From Collimonas humicola (lineage in GTDB: Bacteria > Pseudomonadota > Gammaproteobacteria > Burkholderiales > Burkholderiaceae_D), in the NCBI RefSeq assembly GCF_018304945.1, contig NZ_JAGQEE010000003.1, forward strand, positions 62,001 to 126,000: a DNA stretch of 64,000 bases, read 5' to 3'. A model generated the notes under the pieces. It was not told the DNA's origin. It did not search any database and saw only the letters and a program-made list of their open reading frames with translations. Every line of letters starts with the position of its first letter. The first letter of the stretch is position 1. Both the position numbers and the translations under genes were made by a program. This document shows, in pieces, positions 41,179-49,341 of the stretch.

Positions 41179-42654
41179 TCAGCTCGCCCAAGGCAAAGGC
41201 TGCTCATTCAGGCCCCAATACATGCTCTTCTGCTCCATGTATTGCAAAATGCCGAGCCGGCCTTTTTCGCGACCCAGGCCGCTGTCGCGCCAGCCGCCGA
41301 ACGGCGTTGAAATCGACAACTGCTTGTAGGTATTGATCCAGACGTTGCCGGCCTGTACCGCGCGACCGAAGCGCCAGGCTTTCTTGTAGTCGCGAGTCCA
41401 GATGCCGGCCGCCAGCGCATACACGCTGTCGTTGGCTTGCTCGATCAAATCCTGTTCGTCATCGAAAGGCATGGCCACCAGCACCGGTCCGAAAATCTCT
41501 TCCTGGCAGATGCGCTGCCGATTGCTCAGGCCCTCGATGAGGGTCGGCGAATAATAATTTCCGCGTTCGTACAGCGCCCCTTGCGGCCGGCTGCCGCCGG
41601 TGCGGATGCGGCCGCCGTCGGCCACGCCCATCGCCACATACGATTCGATCGAATCGCGATGGCGCGGCGTGATCAGAGGCCCCAGCTGGGTACGTTCGTC
41701 GGCCGGATCGCCGACGCGCAGGGCTGCCGCGCCGGCTGCCAGGCGTTCGATGAAAACGTCGTATATGCCGCGGGCGACGAACAGGCGCGAGCCCGCAATG
41801 CAAGACTCGCCGGAGGAGCTGAATATCCCGTACAGCACGCCGGCCACCGCATGGGCAAGATCGGCGTCCTCGAACACCATGGTCGGCGACTTGCCTCCCA
41901 GTTCCAGCGAAACCGGCATCATCTTGTCGGCGGCGATATGGGCGATGTGCTTGCCGGTGGCGGTGCCGCCGGTGAAGGAGACGCGCCGCACCAGCGGATG
42001 CAGGGTGATGGCGTCGCCGATCACCGAGCCCTTGCCCGGCAAGACGCTGATCAATCCCTTCGGCACGCCGGCTTCGTCGCAGATGCGCGCCAGCTCCAGC
42101 GCCATCAGCGGCGTCACTTCCGCCGGCTTGACCACCACGGCGTTGCCGGCGGCGAGCGCCGGCGCCATCTTTTGCGCTTCGCTGGCGATCGGCGAGTTCC
42201 ATGGCGTGATGGCGGCGACCACGCCCATCGGCTCGTACACGCTCATGGTCAGGTTATCGCCGCGCATCGGCGTGATGGTGTCCTCCATGGTTTCGCAGGC
42301 TGCGGCAAAAAACTGGAAGGTGCCGGCGGCGCTGGCTACCAGCGCCCGCGTTTCGCTGATCGGCTTGCCGTTGTCCAGGCGCTGGCGCTGCGCCAGGTAT
42401 TCCGCCTGCTCGCGTATCAGCTGCGCTACGCGATGCAGCACCGCGGCGCGCTCATGCGGCTTGCGCTGGGCCCAGCCGCTGGTGCGGAAAGCATGGTCGG
42501 CGCCGCTGATGGCTTCTTCGACGTCGGTCAGGCTGGCGGCACGCAGCCAGGCCACTGCTTCGCCCGTGGCCGGATACAGGCTGGCGTAGCGATCGCCCTG
42601 CCCCTGCCGCCAGTTGCCGGCGATGCAGATCGGCAGTGTGTCTGTAGAATTCAT
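41179..42654 (-). CDS. Aldehyde dehydrogenase (NAD(P)+)
   Basis: A 491-residue ALDH-superfamily enzyme. Motifs: VVAAITPWNSPIASEAQKMAPALAAGNAVVVKPAE, the cofactor loop SFTGGTATGKHIA, the general-base glutamate in VSLELGGKSPTMV, the catalytic cysteine in SSSGESCIAGSRLFV, and EEIFGPVLVAMPF. Its neighbours imply an aldehyde made by the ThDP enzyme or after ring cleavage as substrate. It follows the aspartate dehydrogenase-like gene by eight bases. Confidence 0.92.
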   Translation of the reverse strand: MNSTDTLPICIAGNWRQGQGDRYASLYPATGEAVAWLRAASLTDVEEAISGADHAFRTSGWAQRKPHERAAVLHRVAQLIREQAEYLAQRQRLDNGKPISETRALVASAAGTFQFFAAACETMEDTITPMRGDNLTMSVYEPMGVVAAITPWNSPIASEAQKMAPALAAGNAVVVKPAEVTPLMALELARICDEAGVPKGLISVLPGKGSVIGDAITLHPLVRRVSFTGGTATGKHIAHIAADKMMPVSLELGGKSPTMVFEDADLAHAVAGVLYGIFSSSGESCIAGSRLFVARGIYDVFIERLAAGAAALRVGDPADERTQLGPLITPRHRDSIESYVAMGVADGGRIRTGGSRPQGALYERGNYYSPTLIEGLSNRQRICQEEIFGPVLVAMPFDDEQDLIEQANDSVYALAAGIWTRDYKKAWRFGRAVQAGNVWINTYKQLSISTPFGGWRDSGLGREKGRLGILQYMEQKSMYWGLNEQPLPWAS

Positions 42655-42662
42655 GTCACTCC

Positions 42663-43469
42663 TCAGATTGATAAGGCGTGGGCGCGATTGCCGAGCGCGC
42701 GCACCACGCTGAACACCGTCAGGGCCGATGTTTTCGGATTGGCGGCCAGCGGCTTGCCGCGCATGGTCAGCTCGAAGCCGCCGAAGGCGCCCTTGGCTTC
42801 CACGTGATGGACGTTTTCCGTGACGCCGGGGTCGGCCAGCAGCCGCACCTGGGTGTGGTCCAGGCCCAGGCCGGCCAGCGACAGGGTAGCGGCGACGTTG
42901 GCGTTTTTGGGATACAGGCGCGCAGCTTCGCGCGCCGTGCCTTCAAAGATGACAGTTGCGGTTTGCAGCTTGTCGAGGTCGAACAGACCGTCGGCCGGCG
43001 TATCTTTCCAGGCGCCGGGCGGCTTGCGGCCGGTGTAGACCACGGAATCGAGGCCGCCGACCCGCGCCGCCGACAAGGCGTCGATGGCGCCGATCGCGCC
43101 GGACAGCAGTTGCACCTGGGTCTTGCCCTCGCGCGCCGCCGCTTCCAGCCGTTCCACCAGGCCCAGTTCGGACAGCGCGCCGATCGACACCACCATGCAG
43201 GGAATGCCGCGTTTCAATGCCGGAATGATGTGCTCTTCGATCGCCTTGTGGCCGGCGCATTCGATCAGCAAGTCGGGCCGCTGGCCCTGCTCTTCCAGGC
43301 GATTGGCGACCCGCGCGTGCGGCGCCAGCGAAAACACCAGCGGCCGCGCCGTCTCCATGTGCGCCTCGGGCACGATGACGGCATCGAAGGCGACTTCCGG
43401 ATCGCTCTTCAGCAATTCCATCACGCCCAGGCCGATGGCGCCGCAACCTATCATCGAAACATGCAGCAT
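42663..43469 (-). CDS. L-aspartate dehydrogenase-family protein (NadX-like)
   Basis: A 268-residue NAD(P)-dependent enzyme with an N-terminal Rossmann fold (MLHVSMIGCGAIGLGVMELL) and the family's C-domain. Conserved parts are LLIECAGHKAIEEHIIPALKRG, VQLLSGAIGAIDALSAARVGGLDSVVYTGRKPPGAW and LYPKNANVAATLSLAGLGLDHTQVRLLADP, including the histidine in GLDHT. In NAD synthesis NadX makes iminoaspartate, but no nadA or nadC lies here. In this operon it more likely acts on a catabolic amine or imine. A similar arrangement around PA3505 of Pseudomonas aeruginosa is from memory. Confidence 0.87.
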   Translation of the reverse strand: MLHVSMIGCGAIGLGVMELLKSDPEVAFDAVIVPEAHMETARPLVFSLAPHARVANRLEEQGQRPDLLIECAGHKAIEEHIIPALKRGIPCMVVSIGALSELGLVERLEAAAREGKTQVQLLSGAIGAIDALSAARVGGLDSVVYTGRKPPGAWKDTPADGLFDLDKLQTATVIFEGTAREAARLYPKNANVAATLSLAGLGLDHTQVRLLADPGVTENVHHVEAKGAFGGFELTMRGKPLAANPKTSALTVFSVVRALGNRAHALSI

Positions 43470-43479
43470 GTGCTTCTCC

Positions 43480-45195
43480 TCAGGCTAGCGTTGCAACGGA
43501 TTGTTCCGCCGCTTTTTCTTCCGGCTTTTCATCATTCACCGGCGGCCCGGCGAATGCCGTCTTGAATTTGCCGATCGACAGCATGTCGATTTCCAGCAGG
43601 AACGGTCCTGTTTCAGAGAGCGCCGCGCGCAAGCCGCTTTCAAGGTCGCTCAGCTTGCTGATGCGGACATGGCGCAGCTGCAGCGATTGCGACAGCAGCG
43701 CGTAGTCCGGCGTATGCAGCTCGACGTAATGGCGGCGGCCGCCGTATTGCGCATCCTGGATATTCTTGATGACGCCGTAGCTCTGGTCGTTCATCAGCAC
43801 GATCACCATGTCGGCGCGCTCCTGCACCGCGGTCGCCAGTTCGCCCAGGTTAAGGATGAAGCCGCCGTCTCCCGCCAGGCAGAAAGTCTTCTTGCCGGAT
43901 GCCGTCACCGCCGCGCCGACCGCGGCGCCTATGCCCATCGCCAGACCCTGGCCGATGCCCCCGCCCAGCGCATGCACGCCTGCCAGCGGATCGAAAATGC
44001 GCAGGTAGCGGTTGCCCCAGGTGCTGTTGGAAACGGTGACGTCGCGCACCCAGTTGAAATTGCGCCCGGCCGCTGCTTGCAGCTGCTCGACCAGGGCGCT
44101 GTATGGGCCGAGCCCGTCCACCAGGCTGTGCACTGCGCTTTCGCGCGCCTTCTGCAGATCGCCGATCAGACCAGGATCGATCTGCATCGCCTGCAGGCGG
44201 TCGGCCAGGCCGTCCAGCGCCAGCGCGGCGTCGCCGCAGACAAAGTAGTCGCTGTTATAGCAGCGCCCTTCCGCAGCCGGATCGGCATCGATGCGATAGC
44301 GTGCCTGCGGCAGTTTCAGTTCGTATTTCAGGGTCTCGTTGCCGCGCAGGCGCGAACCGACCACCAGCACCGCGTCGCAAGTCTGGTAGAAATTCTCCAC
44401 CGGCTTGTGCAGGTTGAAGGCGCCCAGCGAACGCGGATCGTCTTCCGGCACGATGCCGCGGCCCTGGGTCGTGCTGACGATGCCGAAACCGAGATCGAGC
44501 AAGCGCTTCACCTGCTTGCTGGCGTGGCGCGCGCCGCCGCCCAGCCACAGCATCGGCCGCGTGGCCTTGAGCAGGCGCGCCGCCAGTTCGTCCAGCGCAT
44601 GCGCCGATGGCGCGTTGCCCGGTATCGGCAGGGGCCGCAGATCGGACGGCATGGCGATCATGGCGGCCTGGATATCGATGGGAATTTCGACGCTGACCGG
44701 CCCCATGGGCGGCGTCAGCGCAGTTTGCACCGCCAGCTTGACAGTGCTGATGGCGGTATCGACGCTGCGCACGCGGAATGCCGCCTTGGAGATCGCCTTG
44801 AGCATGCTGAGCTGATCCGGCGCTTCATGGATGTAGGACAGGCTCTGGTCCAGGTAAGGCGTCTCGATCTGGCCGGTCAGGTGCAGCAGAGGAGTACCCG
44901 CGGTGAGCGCCTCGACCATGGCGCCGGCGGCGTTGCCGGCAGCGGTGCCGGTGCTGGTCAGGCAGACGCCCAGGCCGCCGGTGGTGCGGGCATAGGCATC
45001 GGCCATGTTGGCGCCGCCTGCTTCGCCGCGCGCCATGACGAAGCGGATCTTGCCGCGTTCGCCGAAGGCATCCAGGATAGGCATGTTGTGAATCGAGATC
45101 ACGCCGAAGGCCGCCTTGACGCTGCACTGTTCAAGGAAAGCTGCGATGGCGCAGCCGACCGTCACTTGTTCTAGGGGTTGAGTCTTTTTAGGCAT
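43480..45195 (-). CDS. ThDP-dependent enzyme, acetolactate synthase/benzoylformate decarboxylase type
   Basis: A 571-residue thiamine diphosphate enzyme with the three-domain layout. The activating glutamate is in FVMARGEAGGANMADAYARTTG near residue 50, the central domain has PMLWLGGGARHASKQV, and the ThDP-Mg motif is GDGGFILNLGELATAVQERADMVIVLMNDQSYG. A decarboxylase or carboligase of a 2-oxo acid is likely; anabolic acetolactate synthase is unlikely, as no regulatory subunit is adjacent. The ATG at 45195 overlaps the SDR stop by eight bases. The C-terminal 20 residues are charged and variable. Confidence 0.88.
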   Translation of the reverse strand: MPKKTQPLEQVTVGCAIAAFLEQCSVKAAFGVISIHNMPILDAFGERGKIRFVMARGEAGGANMADAYARTTGGLGVCLTSTGTAAGNAAGAMVEALTAGTPLLHLTGQIETPYLDQSLSYIHEAPDQLSMLKAISKAAFRVRSVDTAISTVKLAVQTALTPPMGPVSVEIPIDIQAAMIAMPSDLRPLPIPGNAPSAHALDELAARLLKATRPMLWLGGGARHASKQVKRLLDLGFGIVSTTQGRGIVPEDDPRSLGAFNLHKPVENFYQTCDAVLVVGSRLRGNETLKYELKLPQARYRIDADPAAEGRCYNSDYFVCGDAALALDGLADRLQAMQIDPGLIGDLQKARESAVHSLVDGLGPYSALVEQLQAAAGRNFNWVRDVTVSNSTWGNRYLRIFDPLAGVHALGGGIGQGLAMGIGAAVGAAVTASGKKTFCLAGDGGFILNLGELATAVQERADMVIVLMNDQSYGVIKNIQDAQYGGRRHYVELHTPDYALLSQSLQLRHVRISKLSDLESGLRAALSETGPFLLEIDMLSIGKFKTAFAGPPVNDEKPEEKAAEQSVATLA

Positions 45196-45997
45196 GGCGG
45201 GAAAGTCCTCCTGAAACGTCGATATGACTGCCAGTTGTGTACGAAGAAAGCGGTGTCGCCAGAAACATGATGGCGCGCGCGGCTTCCTGGGGATGGCCGA
45301 GACGACCGAGTTGGATATTTTTTTTCTGCGCCAGCGCCTGGGTCCATTGTTCCCACGACATCTCGCGTTCAAGGCGCGCTTCGTAGCGGCGCCGCCACTG
45401 GCCGGATTCCACCAGTCCGATCAGGATGCCGTTGACGCGAATGCCGAGCGGGCTGAATTCTGTCGCCAGCGAACGCACCAGGTTATGCACGCCGGCGCGC
45501 GCGGCGGAAGTCGCTACCATGTGCGGTTCGGGCTGAAGCGCCAGCAGCGAGTTGACGCAGACCACGGCGGCAGCGCCGTCGGCGCCTGCGCTGCGCTGCA
45601 ATTGCGGCTGGAAGGCCCGGGTCGGATAGATCACGGAGAAAAACTTGAGACGCAATTCTTCCATCCAGGCTTCGTCGCCGGTATCGGCAAAGGTCGAGAC
45701 GCGGCCCTGGCCGGCGTTATTGACCAGCATCGATACCGCGCCGAGATTCTTCTCGACAGCGGCGGCGAAGGCTTGCACTTGCTCTTGCGACAGCACGTCG
45801 CATACGCCGCAGTATATTTTTGCCTGCGGGAAGCGCAGGCGCAGCATGGCTTCGACCTGCGTCAGGCGCTCCTGGTTGCGGCCGCAGAATGCCACCGCGG
45901 CCCCTGCTTCCAGCAGCAGCTCAACGGTCGCCAGGCCGATCCCTGAGGAGCCGCCGGTAACCGCAGCCACCTTGCCTTCAAGTCTCACCATGCTCAT
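45188..45997 (-). CDS. SDR-family protein lacking the YxxxK catalytic pair
   Basis: A 269-residue short-chain dehydrogenase-like protein. The cofactor motif TGGSSGIGLATVELLLEAG and the NNAG motif (MLVNNAGQG) are intact. The catalytic serine position is kept in VCVNSLLALQ. Where the active-site YxxxK should be, the sequence reads PEPHMVATSAARAGVHNLVRS, so tyrosine and lysine are replaced by methionine and serine. It ends with the family tail SSYTTGSHIDVSGGLSRHA. The ATG at 45997 has GGGAGTGA upstream; it starts five bases after the iclR stop. Confidence 0.87.
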   Translation of the reverse strand: MSMVRLEGKVAAVTGGSSGIGLATVELLLEAGAAVAFCGRNQERLTQVEAMLRLRFPQAKIYCGVCDVLSQEQVQAFAAAVEKNLGAVSMLVNNAGQGRVSTFADTGDEAWMEELRLKFFSVIYPTRAFQPQLQRSAGADGAAAVVCVNSLLALQPEPHMVATSAARAGVHNLVRSLATEFSPLGIRVNGILIGLVESGQWRRRYEARLEREMSWEQWTQALAQKKNIQLGRLGHPQEAARAIMFLATPLSSYTTGSHIDVSGGLSRHA

Positions 45998-46002
45998 GCT
46001 GC

Positions 46003-46839
46003 TCACTCCCGCCACATGTTGACGACCTTGCTGCCCGATTTCTCAGGAGCGTGATCGAGCAAAGCCGACAGCTCGCCGGCGGCGGCGCGCACGCTGCGCA
46101 CGATTTCACCGAGCTGGTCCGGCTGGATGTGCGGCAGAGGCAGCGTCGCCCCCATCGCGGCGACCACCTTGCCGGAATGATCGCGCACCGGCGCCGCGAT
46201 GGTCGAGATGCCGGCTTCGAAGAAACCTTCCTGCAGCACATAGCCACGCGCCTTGTCCTGCTGCACCATGTCGAACAGTTCGACCACGGTTTTCGGGGTG
46301 TTGCTGGAGAAGCTTTCCAGATGTTCTTCCGGATACAGCTCGCGCAGTTCCGCCAGCGACAGGTCCTCCAGCAGGACACGGCCCAGCACTGTGGCATGGG
46401 CCGGCAGGCGGGTGCCGACATTGACTGTACTGACGAATGCGGTCGGCGTCACCGACTTGGCGACATAGACGATGGAGCGGCCGTCGCGCACCACCAGGTT
46501 GCAGGGATGGGAAATCTGGTCGCGCAGGCGATCCAGCAGCGGCCGGCCGATCTCCGTCAGTTCCAGCGAAGCCAGGTATTCAAATCCCAGGCGCAGCACA
46601 GCCATGCCGAGGCGATAGTCGCGCCCGCCTTCATTGCGTTCGACGAAGCCCATGCGCTCCAGCGTGGTCAGCAGGCGGAACACCGTCGAGCGCGGCACGC
46701 TCAGCCGGCGCGCCAATTCCGGCGCCGACAGGCTCTTGTCCTGGCGGCTGAATTCGCACAGCAGGCGCAACCCCCGCTCCAGGCCTGGAACCTGGTATTT
46801 ATCTTGCATTTCTTCTTCTGGCAGCTCGATTTTATTCAT
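46003..46839 (-). CDS. IclR-family transcriptional regulator
   Basis: A 278-residue regulator with an N-terminal winged helix (QVPGLERGLRLLCEFSRQDKSLSAPELARRLSVPRSTVFRLLTTLERMGFVERN) and a C-terminal IclR effector domain (ELRELYPEEHLESF, GYVLQEGFFEAGISTIAAPVRDHSGKVVAAMGATLP). It lies inside the operon, not divergent from it, so it is expressed with the genes it probably controls. Likely operators are the four similar AT-rich sites near 37.7, 49.1, 49.2 and 50.7 kb. IclR members in aromatic catabolism are often activators; the sign of control here is unknown. Confidence 0.93.
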   Translation of the reverse strand: MNKIELPEEEMQDKYQVPGLERGLRLLCEFSRQDKSLSAPELARRLSVPRSTVFRLLTTLERMGFVERNEGGRDYRLGMAVLRLGFEYLASLELTEIGRPLLDRLRDQISHPCNLVVRDGRSIVYVAKSVTPTAFVSTVNVGTRLPAHATVLGRVLLEDLSLAELRELYPEEHLESFSSNTPKTVVELFDMVQQDKARGYVLQEGFFEAGISTIAAPVRDHSGKVVAAMGATLPLPHIQPDQLGEIVRSVRAAAGELSALLDHAPEKSGSKVVNMWRE

Positions 46840-46848
46840 GATGTTTTC

Positions 46849-47736
46849 TTAAAAGAGTTGATCAAGATGACAACGTATCACTGCGGCTACCGCTTGCGGC
46901 TGCTCGACATAGCAGGCGTGGCCGGCGGCCTCTATCAATTGAAACGGCAACTGGAAAGCCTCTGCCAGCGCCCTGCTGTCTTGCGGCGTGGTGACAATGT
47001 CGTCGGCGCCGCAATAGACTGCCATAACCGGCACAGCGGCCGGCCCGGCTGTCATGGAAAGATAACGCTGGATATCGTCGCCGCACAGCATGCGCACCGC
47101 TTGGGCATAGCCTGCCGGATTCAGCGTTAGCGCATTCCAGCGCACCCAGGCCCGCGCCAGGTCGCCAGCCTGCGGCGACAGCATGCGCTCCGGGCTTTTC
47201 TGCGCCATGCCTTGGATACCCGGATCTTCCAGCGCAGCCAGGCGTTGCTGCGCAACCTGCCGGCCGCGGGCACGCTTGTCATCGCTGCCGTAACCTTGCG
47301 CCGGGCTGATCAGCAATAATTGCGAGACGCGCCCCGGCTCCTGCGCCACATAGGCTGACGCCATCATTGCACCCAGCGAATGTCCTGCCAGAATGCAGTC
47401 GGCGATGCCCATGGCCTGCAAGAACTGCTGCAGGCGGATCGCATAGTCCGCCGCGCTCGGGCTTGCCATCGGCAAAGGCGAGGAAGCGCCGTAGCCCGGC
47501 GCATTCCAGGCAATCACCCGCGCATCGCCCGCCAGTTCCAGCGCGCATTGCAGCCATGACGCGGCGCCCGAACCTATGCCGTGCAGCAGCACCACGGTTT
47601 TCGCAGCCGTTTCCGCCCCGCAGCTGCGGTAGGAAATCGCGCTGCCGCCGACATCGACGCTGCGCTCCGCAAAGCGCGCATGCAGCAAATCGATGGCGTC
47701 CTGCAGGTGGCTGCAGGTGGACGGGATGGCGGTCAT
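46849..47736 (-). CDS. Alpha/beta hydrolase
   Basis: A 295-residue alpha/beta-fold hydrolase. The nucleophile is in the elbow LAGHSLGAMMASAYV, the acid in AVYCGADDIVTT and the histidine in EAAGHACYVEQP. The oxyanion motif LLHGIGSGAASW is present. The layout resembles C-C bond hydrolases acting after extradiol ring cleavage (BphD/MhpC type) or enol-lactone hydrolases. The ATG at 47736 lies just after the cupin stop; a GTG three codons earlier overlaps it by eight bases and is also possible. Confidence 0.9.
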   Translation of the reverse strand: MTAIPSTCSHLQDAIDLLHARFAERSVDVGGSAISYRSCGAETAAKTVVLLHGIGSGAASWLQCALELAGDARVIAWNAPGYGASSPLPMASPSAADYAIRLQQFLQAMGIADCILAGHSLGAMMASAYVAQEPGRVSQLLLISPAQGYGSDDKRARGRQVAQQRLAALEDPGIQGMAQKSPERMLSPQAGDLARAWVRWNALTLNPAGYAQAVRMLCGDDIQRYLSMTAGPAAVPVMAVYCGADDIVTTPQDSRALAEAFQLPFQLIEAAGHACYVEQPQAVAAVIRCHLDQLF

Positions 47737-47737
47737 G

Positions 47738-48277
47738 TCAGTCACGCTTGATCTTTGCCAGTGGGTGGTCTGCAGGATAGGTCGGGCGGACCGGCGTTTT
47801 GGCGCCCAGCATCACGCACATCAGCGCATCTTCTTCACCGATATTGATTTCTTCGCGATACACGCCGGGCGGAATCGACACCACATCGCGCTCGGTCAGG
47901 ACGGTTTCATAGCGCTCGCCGTCTTTCTCCAGCACCAGCTTGAGCTTGCCCCGGAGGACGAAAAATACTTCCTCGACGTCCACGTGCAGGTGCGGCGGCC
48001 CCTCATGGCCGGCCGGAATGATCATGGTGGAAAAAGTAAAATGCTCGGATGGAATCACGCTGCTGTCGCTGGCCACGCCGGTGCCGCCGGTGCCGATGTA
48101 GCGCATTTGCGCGCGGCGGTATTTGGGATCGTGGTCGGCCTGGAATTTCAAGGCGTTCCAGTCGTACTTGCGGCTGGAAAAGCGCGCCACCCGGCTATCC
48201 ATCCACTGGCCGAAACTGCTGCCCTCGGCCCGGTCCCAGCTGCGCTCGATATTCTGTTGTCCGGATAAATCTGTCAT
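47738..48277 (-). CDS. Cupin-domain protein
   Basis: A 179-residue protein with one conserved cupin barrel. The metal-binding motif is in IPAGHEGPPHLHVDVEEVFFVLRGKLKLVLE, with histidines and glutamate in the usual spacing, and the second motif is DVVSIPPGVYREEINIGEEDALM. The 60-residue N-terminal part is unlike standard cupins. Possible roles are a small dioxygenase, an isomerase, or binding of a pathway intermediate. It lies between the hydrolase and the first SDR. Confidence 0.85.
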   Translation of the reverse strand: MTDLSGQQNIERSWDRAEGSSFGQWMDSRVARFSSRKYDWNALKFQADHDPKYRRAQMRYIGTGGTGVASDSSVIPSEHFTFSTMIIPAGHEGPPHLHVDVEEVFFVLRGKLKLVLEKDGERYETVLTERDVVSIPPGVYREEINIGEEDALMCVMLGAKTPVRPTYPADHPLAKIKRD

Positions 48278-48317
48278 TGGTTTCTCCTTGCGTTAGTGCG
48301 TTCTGGTGAGTACTGAC

Positions 48318-49082
48318 TTAGTTCATGACAAAGCCGCCGTTGACGGCCATGACCTGCCCGGTATAGAAGCGGGACAAATCTGACAGGGCAAAAACGACCG
48401 CGCCGCAGACGTCTTCCGGCAGCTGCTCGCGCTGGATGGCGCGATGGTCGTGGTACATCTGATGACGCGCCTGCGGCACATATTCAGTCGCTTCCACCAG
48501 CGTCAGGCCCGGCGCTATCGCGTTGACGGTGATGTTGTCGGCGCCCAGCTCGCGCGCCAGCGAACGCGTCATGCCGATCACCGCGCTCTTGCTCGCCACG
48601 TAAGCCAGCAGGTTGGGCGCGCCCCACAACGGCGTGTCGGAAGCCAGGTTGACGATGCTGCCGCGGCCGCACTGGCGCAGCGCCGCCAGGCAGGCATTGG
48701 TCATGAGCCAGGTGCCGCGCACGTTGACGTCCATGACCCTGTCCCACATCGCGATTTCCAGCTGCTCGGTGGTGCGCCCGCCGGAATTGGTCACGGCGGC
48801 GTTATTGACCAGGCCGTCGAGTCCGCCAAGCCAGGCTATTGCCTGCCCGCTGCATTGCTCGATGGATTGCGGATCGGCCAGGTCGAGCTTGAATCCAGCC
48901 ACTTTCAGGCCGCGCTGCTGCAGGCCGGCGAGCGCTTGCTGCAAGCTGTCTTCCAGAATGTCCGCCAGCGCCACGCTGGCGCCGGCTTCCGCTGCGGCGG
49001 CCGCAAACGCCAATCCCAGGCCGCGTGCCGCGCCGGTAATCAGAATCCGCCGCCCTGCCAGTAGTTGAATGCTCTGCGTCAT
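48318..49082 (-). CDS. Short-chain dehydrogenase/reductase, first gene of the catabolic operon
   Basis: A 254-residue classical SDR. The cofactor motif is ILITGAARGLGLAFAAAAAEAG, acidic discrimination (ALADILED) points to NAD, NNAA is in LDGLVNNAAVTN, the catalytic serine is in IVNLASDTPLWG, and YVASK is intact in LLAYVASKSAVIG. It differs from the second SDR of the operon, which lacks the catalytic pair. Two putative operators lie within 165 bases upstream of its ATG. Confidence 0.92.
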   Translation of the reverse strand: MTQSIQLLAGRRILITGAARGLGLAFAAAAAEAGASVALADILEDSLQQALAGLQQRGLKVAGFKLDLADPQSIEQCSGQAIAWLGGLDGLVNNAAVTNSGGRTTEQLEIAMWDRVMDVNVRGTWLMTNACLAALRQCGRGSIVNLASDTPLWGAPNLLAYVASKSAVIGMTRSLARELGADNITVNAIAPGLTLVEATEYVPQARHQMYHDHRAIQREQLPEDVCGAVVFALSDLSRFYTGQVMAVNGGFVMN

Positions 49083-49111
49083 ATGTGGCCCGTTGTCGTG
49101 ATATTTATTTG

Positions 49112-49143
49112 TTTCATATATGAACCAATGATTTATATATGAG
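49112..49143. promoter_or_regulatory. Putative IclR-type operator A, before the catabolic operon
   Basis: TTTCATATATGAACCAATG followed by ATTTATATATGAG, containing the 12-base palindrome TTCATATATGAA at 49113-49124. The two ATATATGA halves are 19 bases apart, about two helical turns. It lies 30-61 bases upstream of the first SDR ATG. This and site B are the only structure seen in the gene-free stretch 49083-49341. Confidence 0.6.
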
Positions 49144-49212
49144 TCGTTAAATTGAAATATATCAGATATTTCGCAAAAAGCTAGGGTTTTTCCTTCCTTT
49201 TGTCTCTTTTTG

Positions 49213-49244
49213 ATTCTTATATAAGTCGATGATTTATATATGAA
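49213..49244. promoter_or_regulatory. Putative IclR-type operator B
   Basis: ATTCTTATATAAGTCGATG, then ATTTATATATGAA, aligns gap-free with site A; the core ATGATTTATATATGA is identical. The left half CTTATATAAG is a palindrome. It lies 131-162 bases upstream of the operon start. Confidence 0.55.
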
Positions 49245-49341
49245 ATGTTACAAATAGCGCGTCCTGTTCAGGCGCCGGCCTCGGCAGCTGTCCCGAGACA
49301 GCCGGAAGCGCTCGACTTTGCCGAGGGGCGCCCATGGATCG

